A stretch of 64,000 nucleotides of DNA, taken from Trichosphaerium sp. ATCC 40318 (taxonomy: Eukaryota; Discosea; Flabellinia; Trichosidae). The notes beneath the pieces were generated by a model. It saw nothing but the letters and a program-made list of their open reading frames with translations, had not been told where the DNA came from and ran no database searches. Positions 47,262 through 59,889 of the stretch are shown here, one piece after another. The translations under genes were made by a program, and so were the position numbers. The stretch lies in assembly GCA_038496445.1 (NCBI GenBank), contig JALMLS010000627.1:186001-250000 (forward strand), read 5' to 3'. The stretch's first letter is position 1. Every line of letters begins with the position of its first letter.

Positions 47262-50178
47262 ATGCACAAAGGTAAGGTTTTGAGCTACGTCAGTGTGTTA
47301 ACGGATTAATAAAAGCCAACAACAAAAAACGTGTAAAAAAGAATATTGAGAGCGAGTGTGGCATTAAGCGTTTGCTACCACCAGAGTACAAGACAGTAGA
47401 GTCTGTACAATTCGATAAACGGTACGACATTTTGCGTAATACAAAGATTCGTGTCAATAACTGTTTATACGCACAAAGATGGCCTTCAGCATTCTTTTCT
47501 CTTGTTTGTATGGGCTTGGGTGATGCCCTAGGTTGGCCTTTAGAAACAAAGGATCCAGACGCCATAGTAGCATTGTGGCCAACATATAAAGGCTATCCTG
47601 AATTTTTAATCCCTAGTGGTGCCGTTTGGTACATGTTTATTTACTCACTTGACCTGACTTCAGTGTTTTCGAGTTTTTCTCCATTGAGCTTTATTTATGC
47701 ATAGTTCTTATCCCATAGCATTAAATTAGGTTACGTTAACGTCCCAGTTTAGGTCAGATGACACCCAAATCGCTCTTAGCTTGATGGGCAAGATACAAAC
47801 TTTGAAATTGTTGTTTTCTCTAATGTTCTTTCTAGACTCTCTTGTACACCACGATGACATTGAACCAGAGTAAGCTATCATCTTGTTTATGAATTGTTTA
47901 ATTGACATGAGAGTTAGTTATATTAAAGGACTATGGCGTCAGCTTGGAACTTTGGAGGTTTTTGAAGAAGCTGGGCAAAGGTTGCGTATGTTTTTTTACA
48001 CAGTATTTTTGTTGACACGGTCCTGTCTGTCTTCTTACTTTATTTATAGCAAAGTTCCAAAAAGGAGGGTACGTATTTTTGAAATTGATACGTAGGTGAC
48101 TGATGATGACACGTGATTTTATAGATTCAGAGGTACTGGATCTAATTTTAGAAAAATCGTTGATCAACTTGATACAAAACGCTCTGGAGATTGTTATCCA
48201 GATGTTGCAAATCCTACGTACGTGAATTAATACCATGTTTCAAAAACGGATGTACATTAATGTGAAGAATGACTAGTCAACCAATTTTTTATTCGGTTTG
48301 TTTTGTTGTTGCTGTTTAGTACTCACTTTGAGACATGTGAACATTTTATGACTCACTTTTTAATTTTAAAGAACTGCTGGAAATGGCGCCGCAATGAGAG
48401 TTGCACCACTTTCGATATGGGCATGGAAAGGAAAAGACAAAACAATGGTACTGGCTTGTTTTTTTTTGCCATGATTTTTAATACCTTTTTTACCAGCAAG
48501 AACGTGCAGACATCCTTGGAGACTTGGTGTATCAAGTGAGTATTATTTGAATAAATAAACCAGTAATAGCTTCCATAGGCGTCAATACTGACACATACGA
48601 ACCCACTTGGGATAACACCTGCGTTTGCATTGGCATACGCAATATTTCGTATGCTAGGAAGCCCACACGGAGAAGAGGTTCAAGATCCGATGCCATTCCA
48701 TAAAGATGGTTTTGTGGAACAACTTAATCAGATTTACATGGAGACGTGGTAAGTGACTGCTCTAACAAATCCTCCCGTTAGTCGTTTTTTTTAAACGTTC
48801 TTTTTAAGTCACTTCGAAAAACGGTTGAAGCAGCATGGGTTTGGTTCAGGTGGAGATATAAACGTATTCTCCGGAATGTTGGATCAAATAATAAATCATG
48901 TAAAGTACGTATATGTTTGTAATGTCCTGTACGTAAGTGATGGAGTTAAAAAAATAGGAAATTTCGAAAAAAAAATTCTCGGGCAGAAGTATTATTACAG
49001 AGTATTGTTGACTCTTGCATACTTCCAATTGGTACAAATAATACATATTTTACTGAGTGAATATACTAATAAGGTTTCTTCAAAGCTAAACAAAATACAA
49101 CCACAAATATTTAGTGCGTTTTCATAACTTCCTTTTGTTATTGCTTATTTTTTTTTAGCACACCAAATCATTGCTTCTCATTGGCTTCAGTCACCCACTC
49201 GCTTGTTGCAGGGCTTTTGCTTAAAGATACGCGATTCTTAGGGTAAGTGTACTTAGAGTTTCTGTCATACTCAAACGTTTACCAAAGGAGCCTACAGTAC
49301 ATGTACATGTCCGGAGGAGATACAGGTTATTAGCTATTATTTTACAAAGACCTGACATGGTGAACTTAGATACTGTTGGAGCAATGTTTGGCGGACTTGT
49401 AGGCGCATATATTGGGCATACAGTACCTTGGACAAAAAGGATAAAACCTTACTATGTCAATCAATTCATAGAACCAGATGCTATCAAAGCTACCTTTAAT
49501 GCTTTCATAAAAGTAGTTCTTGATGATGCTGAACCGCCAAAAGCAGGCTCACCAAGGTACATTAAAGTATTACATACGCATGATCAATGACTTTACATAT
49601 AGGTATGTACCATTAGTCCACTTTGTGGCACTAGAAGAGCGTGTCAACAAGGCACTAAGTCGGGAGGATGACAACAAACGTATCAATGCTATGATTGTAA
49701 GTATCTTGTTTTTTTAAAGTTTAAATATTTCTCCTCACTGCGAACGTATAGCCAACAGACAGAAATGACGTCGCTTGGTTTCACTTAAAAAAATTCTCTT
49801 CTCTTAGGGCATCATTGAGCTCGTTCTTAGCTGAGAAGTCGCTTGAGGAGCTTTTTGATAGGTTTGTCTTTATAAAACTGCTGTTTTGTACATTTACTTC
49901 TTACTTTTTCTTTAGACAGTCGATCGTAGAGGCTTATTGCAGTTTTCATACAGACGTTGTTACCAAAGATGATAAAAAGATAAAACATTTATTGCTAAGC
50001 TTGGAAGGCACGTGATTTTTTGAAACGACCAGTCGCTCGAAAAAAAAACATCCGACTTCCGTTGTAACGTATTTCTTGTAATGTAACATTGTTTCTTAAA
50101 GGGAGCCAAAGGCAACAACTTTTTGAACGTATCTACACAAAAACTATTTGGGATAAAATCACGGAAACTCTCAAATAA
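47262..50178 (+). CDS. ADP-ribosylglycohydrolase family protein
   Basis: A long spliced gene (more than ten exons). A 10-nt first exon ATGCACAAAG joins to NNKKRVKKNIESECGIKRL and CMGLGDALGWPLE, the family's opening. The first metal motif is GQMTDDTQIALSLMGK (about 47755). Later exons give GNGAAMRVAPL-type sequence, THTNPLGITPAFALAYAIFR and HFEKRLKQHGFGSGGDINVF. The second metal motif becomes visible only after removing an intron (about 49325-49370): MSGGDTDTVGAMFGGLVGAY. The C-terminal exons (LSSFLAEKSLEELFDRQSIV) end LFERIYTKTIWDKITETLK. Both magnesium-binding acidic motifs are intact, so it should hydrolyse ADP-ribose linkages on protein or small molecules. Longer than simple ARH enzymes. 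Confidence 0.85.
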
Positions 50179-50665
50179 TATAGGTTGCTGTTATCACAGG
50201 CAAGAGAAATAAAGCCTTTCATGTTTCTAGCGTCGCATCTATGCCTAAGGCATACAACCGCTAGTGCTATTGGAACTTTTATACGACGTGTTTATTCATT
50301 TGTAAAAGTTCTTTTGATAGCTAAACTTGTTTAAAAATATGACTGTCACAGCGATGTGTGGGGTAACTTTCTTCACTCAATAACGAAAAAATCAAGGAGA
50401 ACGATATTTGTATTAGCCAACACCAGGAGAAAACACGTGGGCTTATGAGTAGTATTGGAATGGGAAAAAAGTCTTCCAATTTTATTTCAGTTTATTTACA
50501 AAGTTCGAACAAGGAACAGTGAGCAAAAAAATATTAGCGACAATACAGCTCTAAATGATCTTGTCTATTGGTGTCATTTTGTTTTGGTTATACTTACAGA
50601 GTGGGATTTTTTAAAAAGAGTTCACAAAAGTTTTTACATTTTCGCAGTGTTTGAGTTATCCTTAT
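50179..50665. other. intergenic, nothing supported
   Basis: 3' flank of the ADP-ribosylglycohydrolase and 3' flank of the convergent minus-strand gene. CACGTG at about 50435. Confidence 0.45.
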
Positions 50666-51892
50666 TCAAGCATTACCTCGTTGATGTAACTTTACTAGAA
50701 TGTCTGAGAGGTGCTTTTTTAATCCAGGTGAGTCAAGGGCCAGAGACTTAGAGAAATTGTATTTAATGCCTCCTTGAATATATCCATAAGCTTTCAAGTC
50801 TTCTTTTTGTTGTTGTAGCGCTTCTTTTACGTTTTTCCATACGCGTTCTCGCTCTTTCTGAACAGCGAATTTCCAAACTCTACCATTTTTATGGTGTCCT
50901 TTCATAACAACCCATCTAGAACAGCGTGAATCATTTTACAAATAAAGTATGTTGTTCGCCAGAAAAAGTGGAAATTTGTGAGTTTTTTTTGCGTTGGTTT
51001 TTTGTTCATGAGGTTTTAGCATTCGTGACTATGACGTACCTCTTCATGCTCTTGAGCCTATTGAGTGCGCTATTTGTTGTCTTTTTTGATTTATTCTTGT
51101 TTGCAAATAGTTGTACAGCGAGCATAAACAACTCATGGTGCCTTAAAAAGATGATTGTCAATATCCGACAAAAAAAGTGAACACGTGAGAACCTGAACCA
51201 GGTTCGGATAAAAAAAAATGCGACGAAAGTGAACTATTAAAAAGTGCACGATTTCCTACGCCAAAGATTGGAAATAGCGCAGTGTTCCATTAAGGGCAAC
51301 TGCGACGAGAATACAACCACGTGTTATACAAAAGGTTAAAACGAAAATTTTCGTACTTTACGCAGTATGCTAGATCTTTCTCAACATCTTTCTCGCACCC
51401 AAATCCGCATGCGGATGCTATGACCAGTCCACGTAGTATAGGTCTGGCTGTGTTAACGAATAAATCAGCTCCGTTGCTATTAACGAGCAATAACTCAATA
51501 TCGCTACTTTGTGACGCTTGTCCTTTTGCTGTAGAAAGTACTACAGACTGCGCTGATATTCTGTTATCAAGGGAAGGCTTAGGTGTATCACAGGCGCTTT
51601 GTGTTGGTTGTAAAGAAGGATCAAAACGAACACGAACAGGTGCTTGTCTTGATACCGGTCTGAAAGCGCTGCATCTTCTTGTGTTAACCCTGAAATGTAT
51701 CTAAAGATTCTTAACACTTGAGGATTTGATCACCAAAAAGCTTGTTATGTTTGGAACTACAGTAGAACTGCAGTACTGCAATTCTTGTGGTTATTTTTTT
51801 GAGTTTTTAATTTTATTTTAAAAGCTTACTGTCGCACACGATCTTTGTAGAGGTTTATGTAGGTTCATCTTTGTTGGTTGAAGCTTAGGCAT
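50666..51892 (-). CDS. unrecognised basic protein (exons joined by eye)
   Basis: Minus-strand exons: MPKLQPTKMNLHKPLQRS (from 51892); then VNTRRCSAFRPVSRQAPVRV with PSLDNRISAQSVVLSTAKGQ and GADLFVNTARPILRGLVIAS (about 51690-51350); a short lysine-rich exon NSALNRLKSMKR (about 51080-51020); and WVVMKGHHKNGRVWKFAVQK with KNVKEALQQQKEDLKAYGYI to a stop at 50666. The last junction (AAG AG|A TGG) is in phase. The first intron uses an inferred GTGTGC donor. It is basic, with a long coil-forming helix. Family unknown; a nuclear or cytoskeletal role is only a guess. It may be two genes. Confidence 0.45.
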
Positions 51893-54476
51893 GTAATCTG
51901 GAAGGTGATCATAAGTTAAAAAACTTTTTAATATTGCTTTAATTTTTTGTTATGAACGTCGTTTCGCTGTTATCACGTGCCTGGTTGTATAGGTTGGTTT
52001 TTAAGAGTACCGTAGAGAGACATTTAAAAACCTTTTATTTTGTATCAAGGGTCACGTGGGGTAGTCTAATCGTCGTCGAAAGAATGTTCTTTGAAACTAG
52101 TTGAACATACATGATCTTGGTAACTTTTTTTTTAGTTTTAACAAATGTGCCTTATTGCCTTACCACTTTTAGTTAAAAGTGATCAGACCTTTTATTTGCG
52201 CGAAGAATACCTTAATGTAATCTTAATGAGGATCATTATGACGTCGGAGCGAAATTGGCTTCAACTTGCGCAGAAACCGCTAGTGTTTGCGTCATTGGTA
52301 TTATATGATGCAATACTATCGGAAGTGTCTTGCGTTCTATTTTACTGCTGTAACTTTTACACATCCTAAAAGGATTGATCATTCACATGCATTTTATAAG
52401 TACGCTAGCTTGCCTAGCGAAGGTCTTATCGGTATTCAGAGCGGGACTTCCGTTGTGCAAAATAATCTCGTGTGATGATACGGTTTGCTTTTTCTGCGTA
52501 CCATTTTGTCCCTCTCTTGTAGTATGTCATTGTGTTCAAGAACTCGGTGCGAGAGTAGTGAGATTGTTAAACTGGAGCATTATCGGTCAATTATGCCGTT
52601 AGTTTTAATTACCAAGGCGAGCACGAATGACGCTAACAAAGCGTAGAAAGCGGAAACAGTTTGGAGAGGAAAATTCTTCCAAAGTCGAAAATTGCTCCAG
52701 TAATTGACGCTATCGGCCCTGAAGGCTTTCTGAACCATCAAAAGAAGTTCCTGTAGCGTTACGTGAACTAAATTGGATGATTATATCACGGAACTTCGCT
52801 TTTACAGCCCGCAGTAAAACCACAAGCGCACCAAAAACTCAATTTACGTGTATGCAGGGAAATATCTGAAAATCGCTTTGCCGACGAAAATTCCGCCTGA
52901 AATTACGCCTATACAGTACCTGGTGTACAAGGTGTATAAAACACTAATTAGATATGGAAATGTACTCGCTTAATAGGTAAACCGAGAAATTCAGCCAGTT
53001 ATGTGCCGAACACAAGTATTTTGAGTACTTTTTTTTGTAGCTACGCTTTTGTTTATCCACTGCGTTTTTCTATTTGTGTTTTATTACTAGCCGTACGGAG
53101 TACAGGCAACTCAATTATTTCAGAGCTAAATCGATTTTTTTCTGGCGCATTGACGATTTGTTCCTATTTTATTCTTACCCTAATCACGTGCGATCTATAT
53201 GTGGAGTTTTGTAGCGCGCATTCTTTTTTTTGTGTTCGCAGGTTTGAGGTAAGGCATTAATCGGTATTAAAAGAGCCGTAGATGTGTACCCTGATGCAGG
53301 TTAAACCATTAATGCTGTTTCATCACCTCTACTGTTTCTTGACAATATTGATTAAATCAATTCGATCTTGACCATCTATCTTTTTAGATAAAATGGCTTC
53401 CGCTAATAAACGCTTGCTGGATAAGCTAAATCAAAGCGCACTTGATCACAAGTCTTATGCTTCACAATGTTGGTTTTGTGTTGTTGGTTGTACTAACAAA
53501 AAGTCTTGTTAGGAAACGGCAGTCCCCAGCCTGTGGTCTTACGATTGTGCTCTGGAGTACTAATATATCATGTTCATTTGATACCTACACTCAACTGGTT
53601 AATGAATGTTCAGTGCAGAATGCCACCCGTCAACATTTATGTAAGTCGTGAAACATTGCAGTGTAGTTGACGCACACGCATCCAACTTCAGTTACTCCCT
53701 GTTTGCAATTTCATGTAGTGGGTGCAATCGGGCATAGCACTTGAGAGTGAACAAAAACTATTCTTCCTCAAATGTAGCAAATAGTAGTCTGGTAGTAACA
53801 CAATACTAAATTAACGTTAAGATATAATAGCATCAAGGTCTGAAGGTGTAGTAGCAGCTCAACAACGAATAGTATTTCAGTGTAGGCAGGTCGAATAAAC
53901 AACGAAACTGCATTCATTACTAAAAGTTGATAGGACTTGGTGGGTGACTGGACTTGTGTAGATTCGCACGGAGCCTGGAATATGTCAGGACCGGCTAAAG
54001 TATGCACGTGGCGCCCTGTATAATGCATTGAGTAGTAGAAAACGACGAACTTGTGAAATTAGTTGTCGGGTAACATTATGACTGAGGAGTCGATTTTTGC
54101 ACTGAACTAAAGTGGCTTTTTTTTTGATATTCTTGAGGTAAAGAAGGCCTTCACTTCTACAAACACCTGATACGACAATGAGGGGATGCATTCCTACTGC
54201 TAAATGAGTAGTAAACGCACAGCGAACTTGTCAATACTAAATTATGTGTCAACCAACCGTTTTTTCTGTCGGTTAAGAGAGACTCATCCTTAAAATCAAG
54301 CTCTAAACGTTATACAACGTCGACTATTAATACAAGGCAATAATATACACCTACATATTGCTATAAGCATAATGGCCGCATGTACAAAATGTTTTAAAGT
54401 CGTTTTAAACAAAAAAACCAGTCTTAGCCTTATTTTAACGCCAATTAAGCTTACGTTACTCCTAGTGAAGCTTTCT
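51893..54476. other. 2.6 kb gene-poor region
   Basis: Only short ORFs. Two stretches look faintly coding on the plus strand: 52629-52680 (MTLTKRRKRKQFGEENSSK) with possible later pieces up to about 52915, and 53394-53510 (MASANKRLLDKLNQSALDHK, then cysteine-rich). Neither could be extended into a gene with consistent splice sites. CACGTG occurs at about 51975, 52051, 53185 and 54005. It may hold decayed genes. Confidence 0.4.
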
Positions 54477-56143
54477 ATGCGATCAAGTGTAAAACTAGGC
54501 CCAAGAGGTATATCTATGCCAATGTATGGTTGTACGTACTATAGACACTATATTATGACGTTTAGACGCTGAATAACTAAAATTCCGGCTTTCCCAACTC
54601 AAAAAATTACCCCAAAAGCTTAAAATCGTTCAAACAAGTTCTCTAAGCGAGTGTATGTCTCATTTAATTCGTAGTCGGTACATACAAACTAAAAGGATCT
54701 AAATGCAAAAAAATGGTTACAGCAGCTCTGAAACGTGGGGTTAGACATATAGGCACGTGGGCTATTTTTTTCGTTTTATTTTAAAGTACTTTGGACGGCC
54801 AGATTCTTTGTTTGTTTTGTCTCTTACGCTCTTAACTCTCTTGCTAGATACTGCTAGTTTCTACGATAATGAAAAATACGTTGGTGAAGCCATTCGTGAG
54901 AGTGGTATACCACGTGAAGATATTTTCGTAGTGACAAAACTGTGGCCAGACGATCACGGGTATGTATTCGTGTTTTGATTTTTTTGGTTATTTTTGTGAC
55001 ATTGACGGCCTTTGTTGTTTAACGAATTTCTCTGATATTTTCTTTTGTTGTCCATGTAGTGTTGAATACGTTTATTTTATTGGCAGTTTTATTGACAAAT
55101 TTGATTAGGTTTGCAAAGGCAACGAATGCGTTCTATACGTCCTTGAATAATCTTGGTTTTGATTACATAGATTTGTACCTCATTCATTGGCCAGGTGGTG
55201 CTCCGTAAGTACTGTGTGATAATTCTCTATACTCTTCTTATTGTATTAGTGCAGATCTACGTAAGGAATCTTGGCAAGCGCTTGAAAAGCTTCTTACTGA
55301 AGGTACTTTGGGTCTTTTATTTAAACGTGTTGTAATACTAGTTAGGAAAATGTAAGGCTATTGGCGTTTCAAATTATACCATCAAACACCTTAAAGAGTT
55401 ATTGAATTATTGCAAAATACCACCAGCAGTCAACCAAGTTAGTGTTTTATACACATTGAGTGTTACGCGCTCAGTAAAATTGATAAAAAACCAAGCAGCC
55501 GCGTTGACTTTTTTTAAAACTTATTTATGATTAGGTTGAGTTTCATCCAAAGTTGTATCAGAAGGAGCTATTGCATTTTTGCAGTGAGAAGGGTATTGCA
55601 TTGGGCGCTTATTCAAGTCTGGCTAAGGGAGCTGTACGTTTTAAAAGTGAAGAGGTGAAATAGAAGTTGACGCTTGTTTAGTTAATTGGTGATAAAACAA
55701 TCAATAGCATGGCTAAAAAATATTCGAGAACTCCAGCACAGATATTACTTCGTTGGGCTCTTGAACATGAGGTAACATAAAGAGCGAGATCTCTCAATTG
55801 TATCTTTCAACTATAACAGCTGTCACGTGATACGCTAGTGCAGTACCACTTATTTTGTTGGTTAAATTCCTCGCAAAAATCCTATTCATATGACTTACTT
55901 ATTTTTGAAAACAGGTTATCATTATACCAAAGTGTTCCACGGAAGAGCGTTTGGAGGTAAGTAAAAATATATTACAAAACAAGAGAAAGAAATTTGATAC
56001 GAGTAAGTGTAATGCTAATGTCCATAATAATGTAGGAGAATATGAACCTATTTGACTGGGAGTTAACAGCAGAAGATATGAAAGTCCTTGATGCCATGCA
56101 CGAGGATTGGCATTGTACTTGGGACCCTTCTCAGATCAAATAA
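54477..56143 (+). CDS. aldo-keto reductase
   Basis: An NADPH-dependent carbonyl reductase of the AKR superfamily. About nine exons from [18 protein letters not shown], then [11 protein letters not shown] and [20 protein letters not shown] (catalytic Asp and Tyr), [12 protein letters not shown] (catalytic Lys), [15 protein letters not shown] (His), [59 protein letters not shown] and a C-terminal exon ending [10 protein letters not shown] at 56143. The tetrad D-Y-K-H is complete. The intron within RHI|DTA begins GCACGT rather than GT (about 54752), so it looks like a GC-AG intron with an otherwise typical donor. Substrate not predictable. Confidence 0.9.
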
Positions 56144-56319
56144 TAATCCCTCCCATCAAGTAGCCTTACAGCGGCCATTTTACCTATGGGTTGATTTTTA
56201 AAGTAACGTCTCTTAAACTCTAGCAAAGTGACTTCTTCTTTGTTATTTGTTGATAGAATGGAAGGAATATTACCAACATATATTAATAAACGTGTTACAA
56301 AGAATCGATTATAGGGCAT
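56131..56319 (-). CDS. small ORF overlapping AKR 3' end, uncertain
   Basis: A 62-residue ORF, MPYNRFFVTRLLIYVGNIPS with KRRYFKNQPIGKMAAVRLLD. Its composition looks coding and mitochondrial-like (basic, hydrophobic), but it overlaps the AKR stop by 13 nt and I recognise no family. It could be chance. Confidence 0.3.
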   Translation of the reverse strand: MPYNRFFVTRLLIYVGNIPSILSTNNKEEVTLLEFKRRYFKNQPIGKMAAVRLLDGRDYYLI

Positions 56320-56807
56320 GGTTTTTAAACCTTACTAAAATTGTTTGTTTGTATCAGGTCATTGTGAGAAGTTTTACCTCTTGTATTTATAGTTCCCTAA
56401 CATAGCCTGGCCTTCTGTCCCAGGAACAATCTGTATGTCAACAATCTTGGGTATGGGTTTCAGTATAAAACAATCCAACGTGCCATAAACACTCCTAAGA
56501 TTCTGCAAGATAACCTTTAGTTTTCAATACCTTGCATGCAGCGTTCCTACGTGACCCTGTGACTTATTCTACGAGCGAAACTATTTAAGACACATAGTGA
56601 TCTACTATCACGTGTTGAAGGCAGGCTAAATTAAACTGTTGTAAATGGTCTACACGTGCACGCTATGTTTGTTTATTAAAGCACATAAATCAGAAAACGG
56701 GCTATATAGGCTCCATTGATTACTTTGTTAACTTGATCAGTCACTTTAATTGGTACCTGTAAGACTAATTGCGTGAACACCAACAAAGTACTCCTCTCCT
56801 CTATCAC
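56320..56807. other. intergenic, nothing recognised
   Basis: 3' flank of LRR-4. CACGTG at about 56610 and 56655. No supported ORF. Confidence 0.5.
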
Positions 56808-57347
56808 TTACATTGTGAAGTTAAGATTAATCGTTTTCCCAGTCAATACAGTCAGCCCTTCATATGTAACTTGATGACACTTGTATAAATGAATGGTATG
56901 AACACTTACTAAAGCCTTAATACCGTCATCTGTAACCTGTGTTTCATTAAGATTAATAGTGTGTACACCTGCTAAAGCCTTGATCCCAACATCTGTAACC
57001 TTTGTTCGCTGTAAGTTTATCGTATGAACACCAGCTAAAGCCCGAATACCATCATCTGTGATACCTTCACATCTTCCTAAACCTATTGTATGAATTCCAG
57101 CTAATGCCTTAATGCCTTCATCTGTAATGCCATTACAGCAAGATAGATCAATGTGTTTAAAAGCTTTAAAATCAGATGGTTTCAGTGGTGATGTGCCATT
57201 TTCATATTCAAATAGGACACCATACGCTCCTTTGAGGTACTTTAAATGTTGACGTTCGATAAAGAATTTAATGGATAGAGTGTTTGTCTTGATGAGATGT
57301 GGCATTTTTTTGAATAGTTTTTTGAGCTGTTGTTTGGATTTGATCAC
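56808..57347 (-). CDS. short LRR protein without F-box (LRR-4)
   Basis: 179 residues. A basic N-terminus (MIKSKQQLKKLFKKMPHLIK) replaces the F-box of the other paralogues; then about six LRRs of the same family (GITDEGIKALAGIHTIGL; VTDVGIKALAGVHTINL) ending TGKTINLNFTM. With only about half the repeats of LRR-1 and LRR-3 and no F-box, it may be a 5'-truncated copy. No in-frame F-box can be seen upstream. The ORF itself is open. Confidence 0.65.
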   Translation of the reverse strand: MIKSKQQLKKLFKKMPHLIKTNTLSIKFFIERQHLKYLKGAYGVLFEYENGTSPLKPSDFKAFKHIDLSCCNGITDEGIKALAGIHTIGLGRCEGITDDGIRALAGVHTINLQRTKVTDVGIKALAGVHTINLNETQVTDDGIKALVSVHTIHLYKCHQVTYEGLTVLTGKTINLNFTM

Positions 57348-58197
57348 TCTTCTATTTTTATCCCACGTGCTGTATTGCGATTTTTAATAATTTTGATGTA
57401 CGTACTACGTAAGGCATAGATAGAGGCGAAACGAATTGTAAAATAATAACAATAACTTCAACAGGGATATCATCAAAGACTGCGCTCTTTGAGTTCGTCG
57501 CCATTTGTTTTCGATACAATAGAATTGGTATTATGAGTAAATATATAAACCAGAGATGAGCATTAACGTGACATTACCTGCGCTGACTCTTTACCGACGT
57601 TTTTTGTCTATTTCAACATGATTTATTTCTAAGTTTCTGACCTAGCCAGCAGCAATTAACTGGTAGAAACGCGATTACATGCAAGGTTAAAGGACACGAA
57701 AGATGAGAATACACGCAAGAGACGTGGAGTTGTACAATTACAGCGTATCTAGTTAACAGGTTCAGAGAAAACATTTTAACGTTAATTATAGAGAATTCAT
57801 TAACTGGTGATTAAATATAATCACAGAATAGTAATGTGTGTTGTTGTACGTTGACACTACATTAATTTGAAATAGTTGTCACTGTTTTGTATCTCTAATT
57901 AATCCTTGGTCTTCAACACCGCCGAAAAATAAAATGTACAATCCAAATTGTTAAACCAAAATTTCAAGGTAGATAACTATATATCCCTTCGTTTGCAACA
58001 CACCATTGTACTCGTTGCCTTCTTTTTTTGCCATTGACATAGTGGTATTGCATACACAAAAGATTATTCTTGTACAATCTTGGTTTCTCCGTGAAGTAAT
58101 ACTGACATTTTATTCACTGATTGGTTTATGTTAAGTTGGTGTTCCTTCGAAACAGCGTAGTTTTATTTTAACTTCAGTGCTCTAGTGTTAAAGAAAA
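57348..58197. other. intergenic with a MORN-type relic
   Basis: Mostly featureless A/T-rich sequence between LRR-4 and the PPCS gene. A decayed MORN-type repeat is annotated separately at 57970-58100. Confidence 0.5.
57970..58100 (-). pseudogene. degenerate MORN_2 repeat relic
   Basis: On the minus strand a fragment reads QYHYVNGKK...QWCVANEG, matching one repeat of the MORN_2 genes at 98-886 and 59890-60788 (YVNGK...RWYANG). An adjacent frame holds LHGETKIVQE, resembling a neighbouring repeat. Stops flank both, so it appears to be the remains of a third family member. Confidence 0.4.
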
Positions 58198-59711
58198 ATG
58201 AGTAAAGAAGAGTATGGGAGTATGTTGTAGCGTTATTTAAATGTTTTTAGATTGTTGAGTAAATGCAGGGCATTCTATGAAGTAGAAGAGGCCCCTAAAG
58301 ACTTTGACGCGAACTGCGAGCGAATTAGGTCGTTTATAGCTCAACACACCAAAAATAACACTCCCGTTGCTCTTGTAACAGTGCGTAAATACTACCGTAC
58401 TGTTGTATATAGATTTAACCCGAATTAGTCTGGTGGAACAGCAATACCACTCGTACACTGCTACAATTGGTTATCTTCAACTCACAACGTATAGGAGCGT
58501 AACACAGTGCGATTTTTGGATAATTTCAGGTTAGATGGCGCGTTTCAAGTTACCTGTACTAACTCTCGCTAGTGGTGGTAGTAGAGGGTCCTCATCGGCT
58601 GAGTGCGCGATACATGCTATTTTAAATAAGTATGACACAAGTCGTGATGCTGACTCCCATTTTAGGTACTTTTTAGCTCATGGATACGCCGTTTTATTCA
58701 TTAGCCGCCGTTTTTCTATTCAACCTTTTGGACGTCATTTTATGCTTCACCTTGAAGACAATTTCGCTAACGTCATGCACTTGGAAGATGGAAAAGCAAA
58801 AGGTAAGTGTCAACATGTCGAGTGTTTTGTTTTTTATAAGCATTAAAACCTATTGAATACTTTTGCCGCTAATCACGTGATAGTGACAACAGAGGCATCT
58901 GAAAATTTAGCCAAAGTGTTGATACACTACGAGAAGGTATGTGTACATCCACCAGGCTTGCTCTTTATCGTGCTTCAGTTTCCCCTTCTGTTATTTTTTT
59001 AACAGTATGGAAGTTAGTAATTCTGTGTCACTAGGTGAAAGCGGAGAACAGACTTTTAACTATAAACTACTTCAGCCTTCAAGATTATTTGTTTTATCTA
59101 CGCGGTGGATGTCAAGCACTAAATGACCTTGGTAAAAGGTACTTAGAACAACCAGCCAAAAAACCACAAAAAACCTAACTGAACTTCAAAGAGCACTGAT
59201 CTATTCTGCAGCTGCAGTTTCAGACTTTTACTTACCACCAAACAAAGTCGTACGTCATATCATATTTCAATAATATTTGAACGAAACAAACCGGAAAAAA
59301 CCCAGAAAATTGTGCCTACACTATCCAAGATTTTAAATTACATGTTGACTCGACGTAACTTTACCCAAGGCTGAACATAAGATTCAATCTAGCGCAGGAC
59401 CTCTGTCTTTGGCTTTTACTAATACGCCTAAAATGTTATACCTTGTCACAAATGAATGGTGTCCTAACGCCTTTATTGTATCGTTTAAACTTGAAACTGA
59501 TGTTTCAATGTTACCTGGAAAGTCTATGACTGCATTGAAGAGCTATGGACATCAACTGGTTATTGGTAATATCTTGGGTACTCATAAGGATGAAGTTACT
59601 TTGTTTGAACCTAAAGGAGAGCCTGTTCATATCAAACGTGGTAGTATAGAGATTGAAAAACCTCTTATTGATGCTGTCGTAAAGAAGCATTCTGCTTTCT
59701 ACAAAGTGTAG
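58198..59711 (+). CDS. PPCS: phosphopantothenate-cysteine ligase
   Basis: The second step of CoA synthesis from pantothenate: joins 4'-phosphopantothenate to cysteine using a nucleotide triphosphate. About eight exons; exon 1 MSKEE ends at GTATGG (about 58212), then LLSKCRAFYEVEEAPKDFDA, ALVTSGGTAIPLV, VRFLDNFSSGGSRGSSSAE, YFLAHGYAVLFISRRFSIQP, LIYSAAAVSDFYLPPNK and LPKAEHKIQSSAGPLSLAFT, with TPKMLYLVTNEWCPNAFIVS and FKLETDVSMLPGKSMTALKS to the stop at 59711. SGGT, the FS(S)G loop, AAAVSDFY and HKIQS are the family's substrate and nucleotide contacts. Of the eukaryotic monofunctional type. An intron contains AATCACGTGATA. Confidence 0.9.
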
Positions 59712-59889
59712 AAAAGATATCAATTTCACGTGATTGATAAAAATAAACTTGTTGTTCAAAGCACATGATCGCTCAGTTTATTACTTTATATCTTTTAAAA
59801 TCGATCTGGTGTAATATGTAATCTCCAAATTTAACAATGTAGAATCTCCTTTTTGAACACCACATTTTGAACCAAAAAATGACATTGAT

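Noticed and set aside
49340-49380. Missing second metal motif in the ADP-ribosylglycohydrolase
   Set aside because: Read without splicing the motif seems lost (MVNLDTVGAM). Placing an intron at about 49325-49370 restores GGDTDTVGAM.
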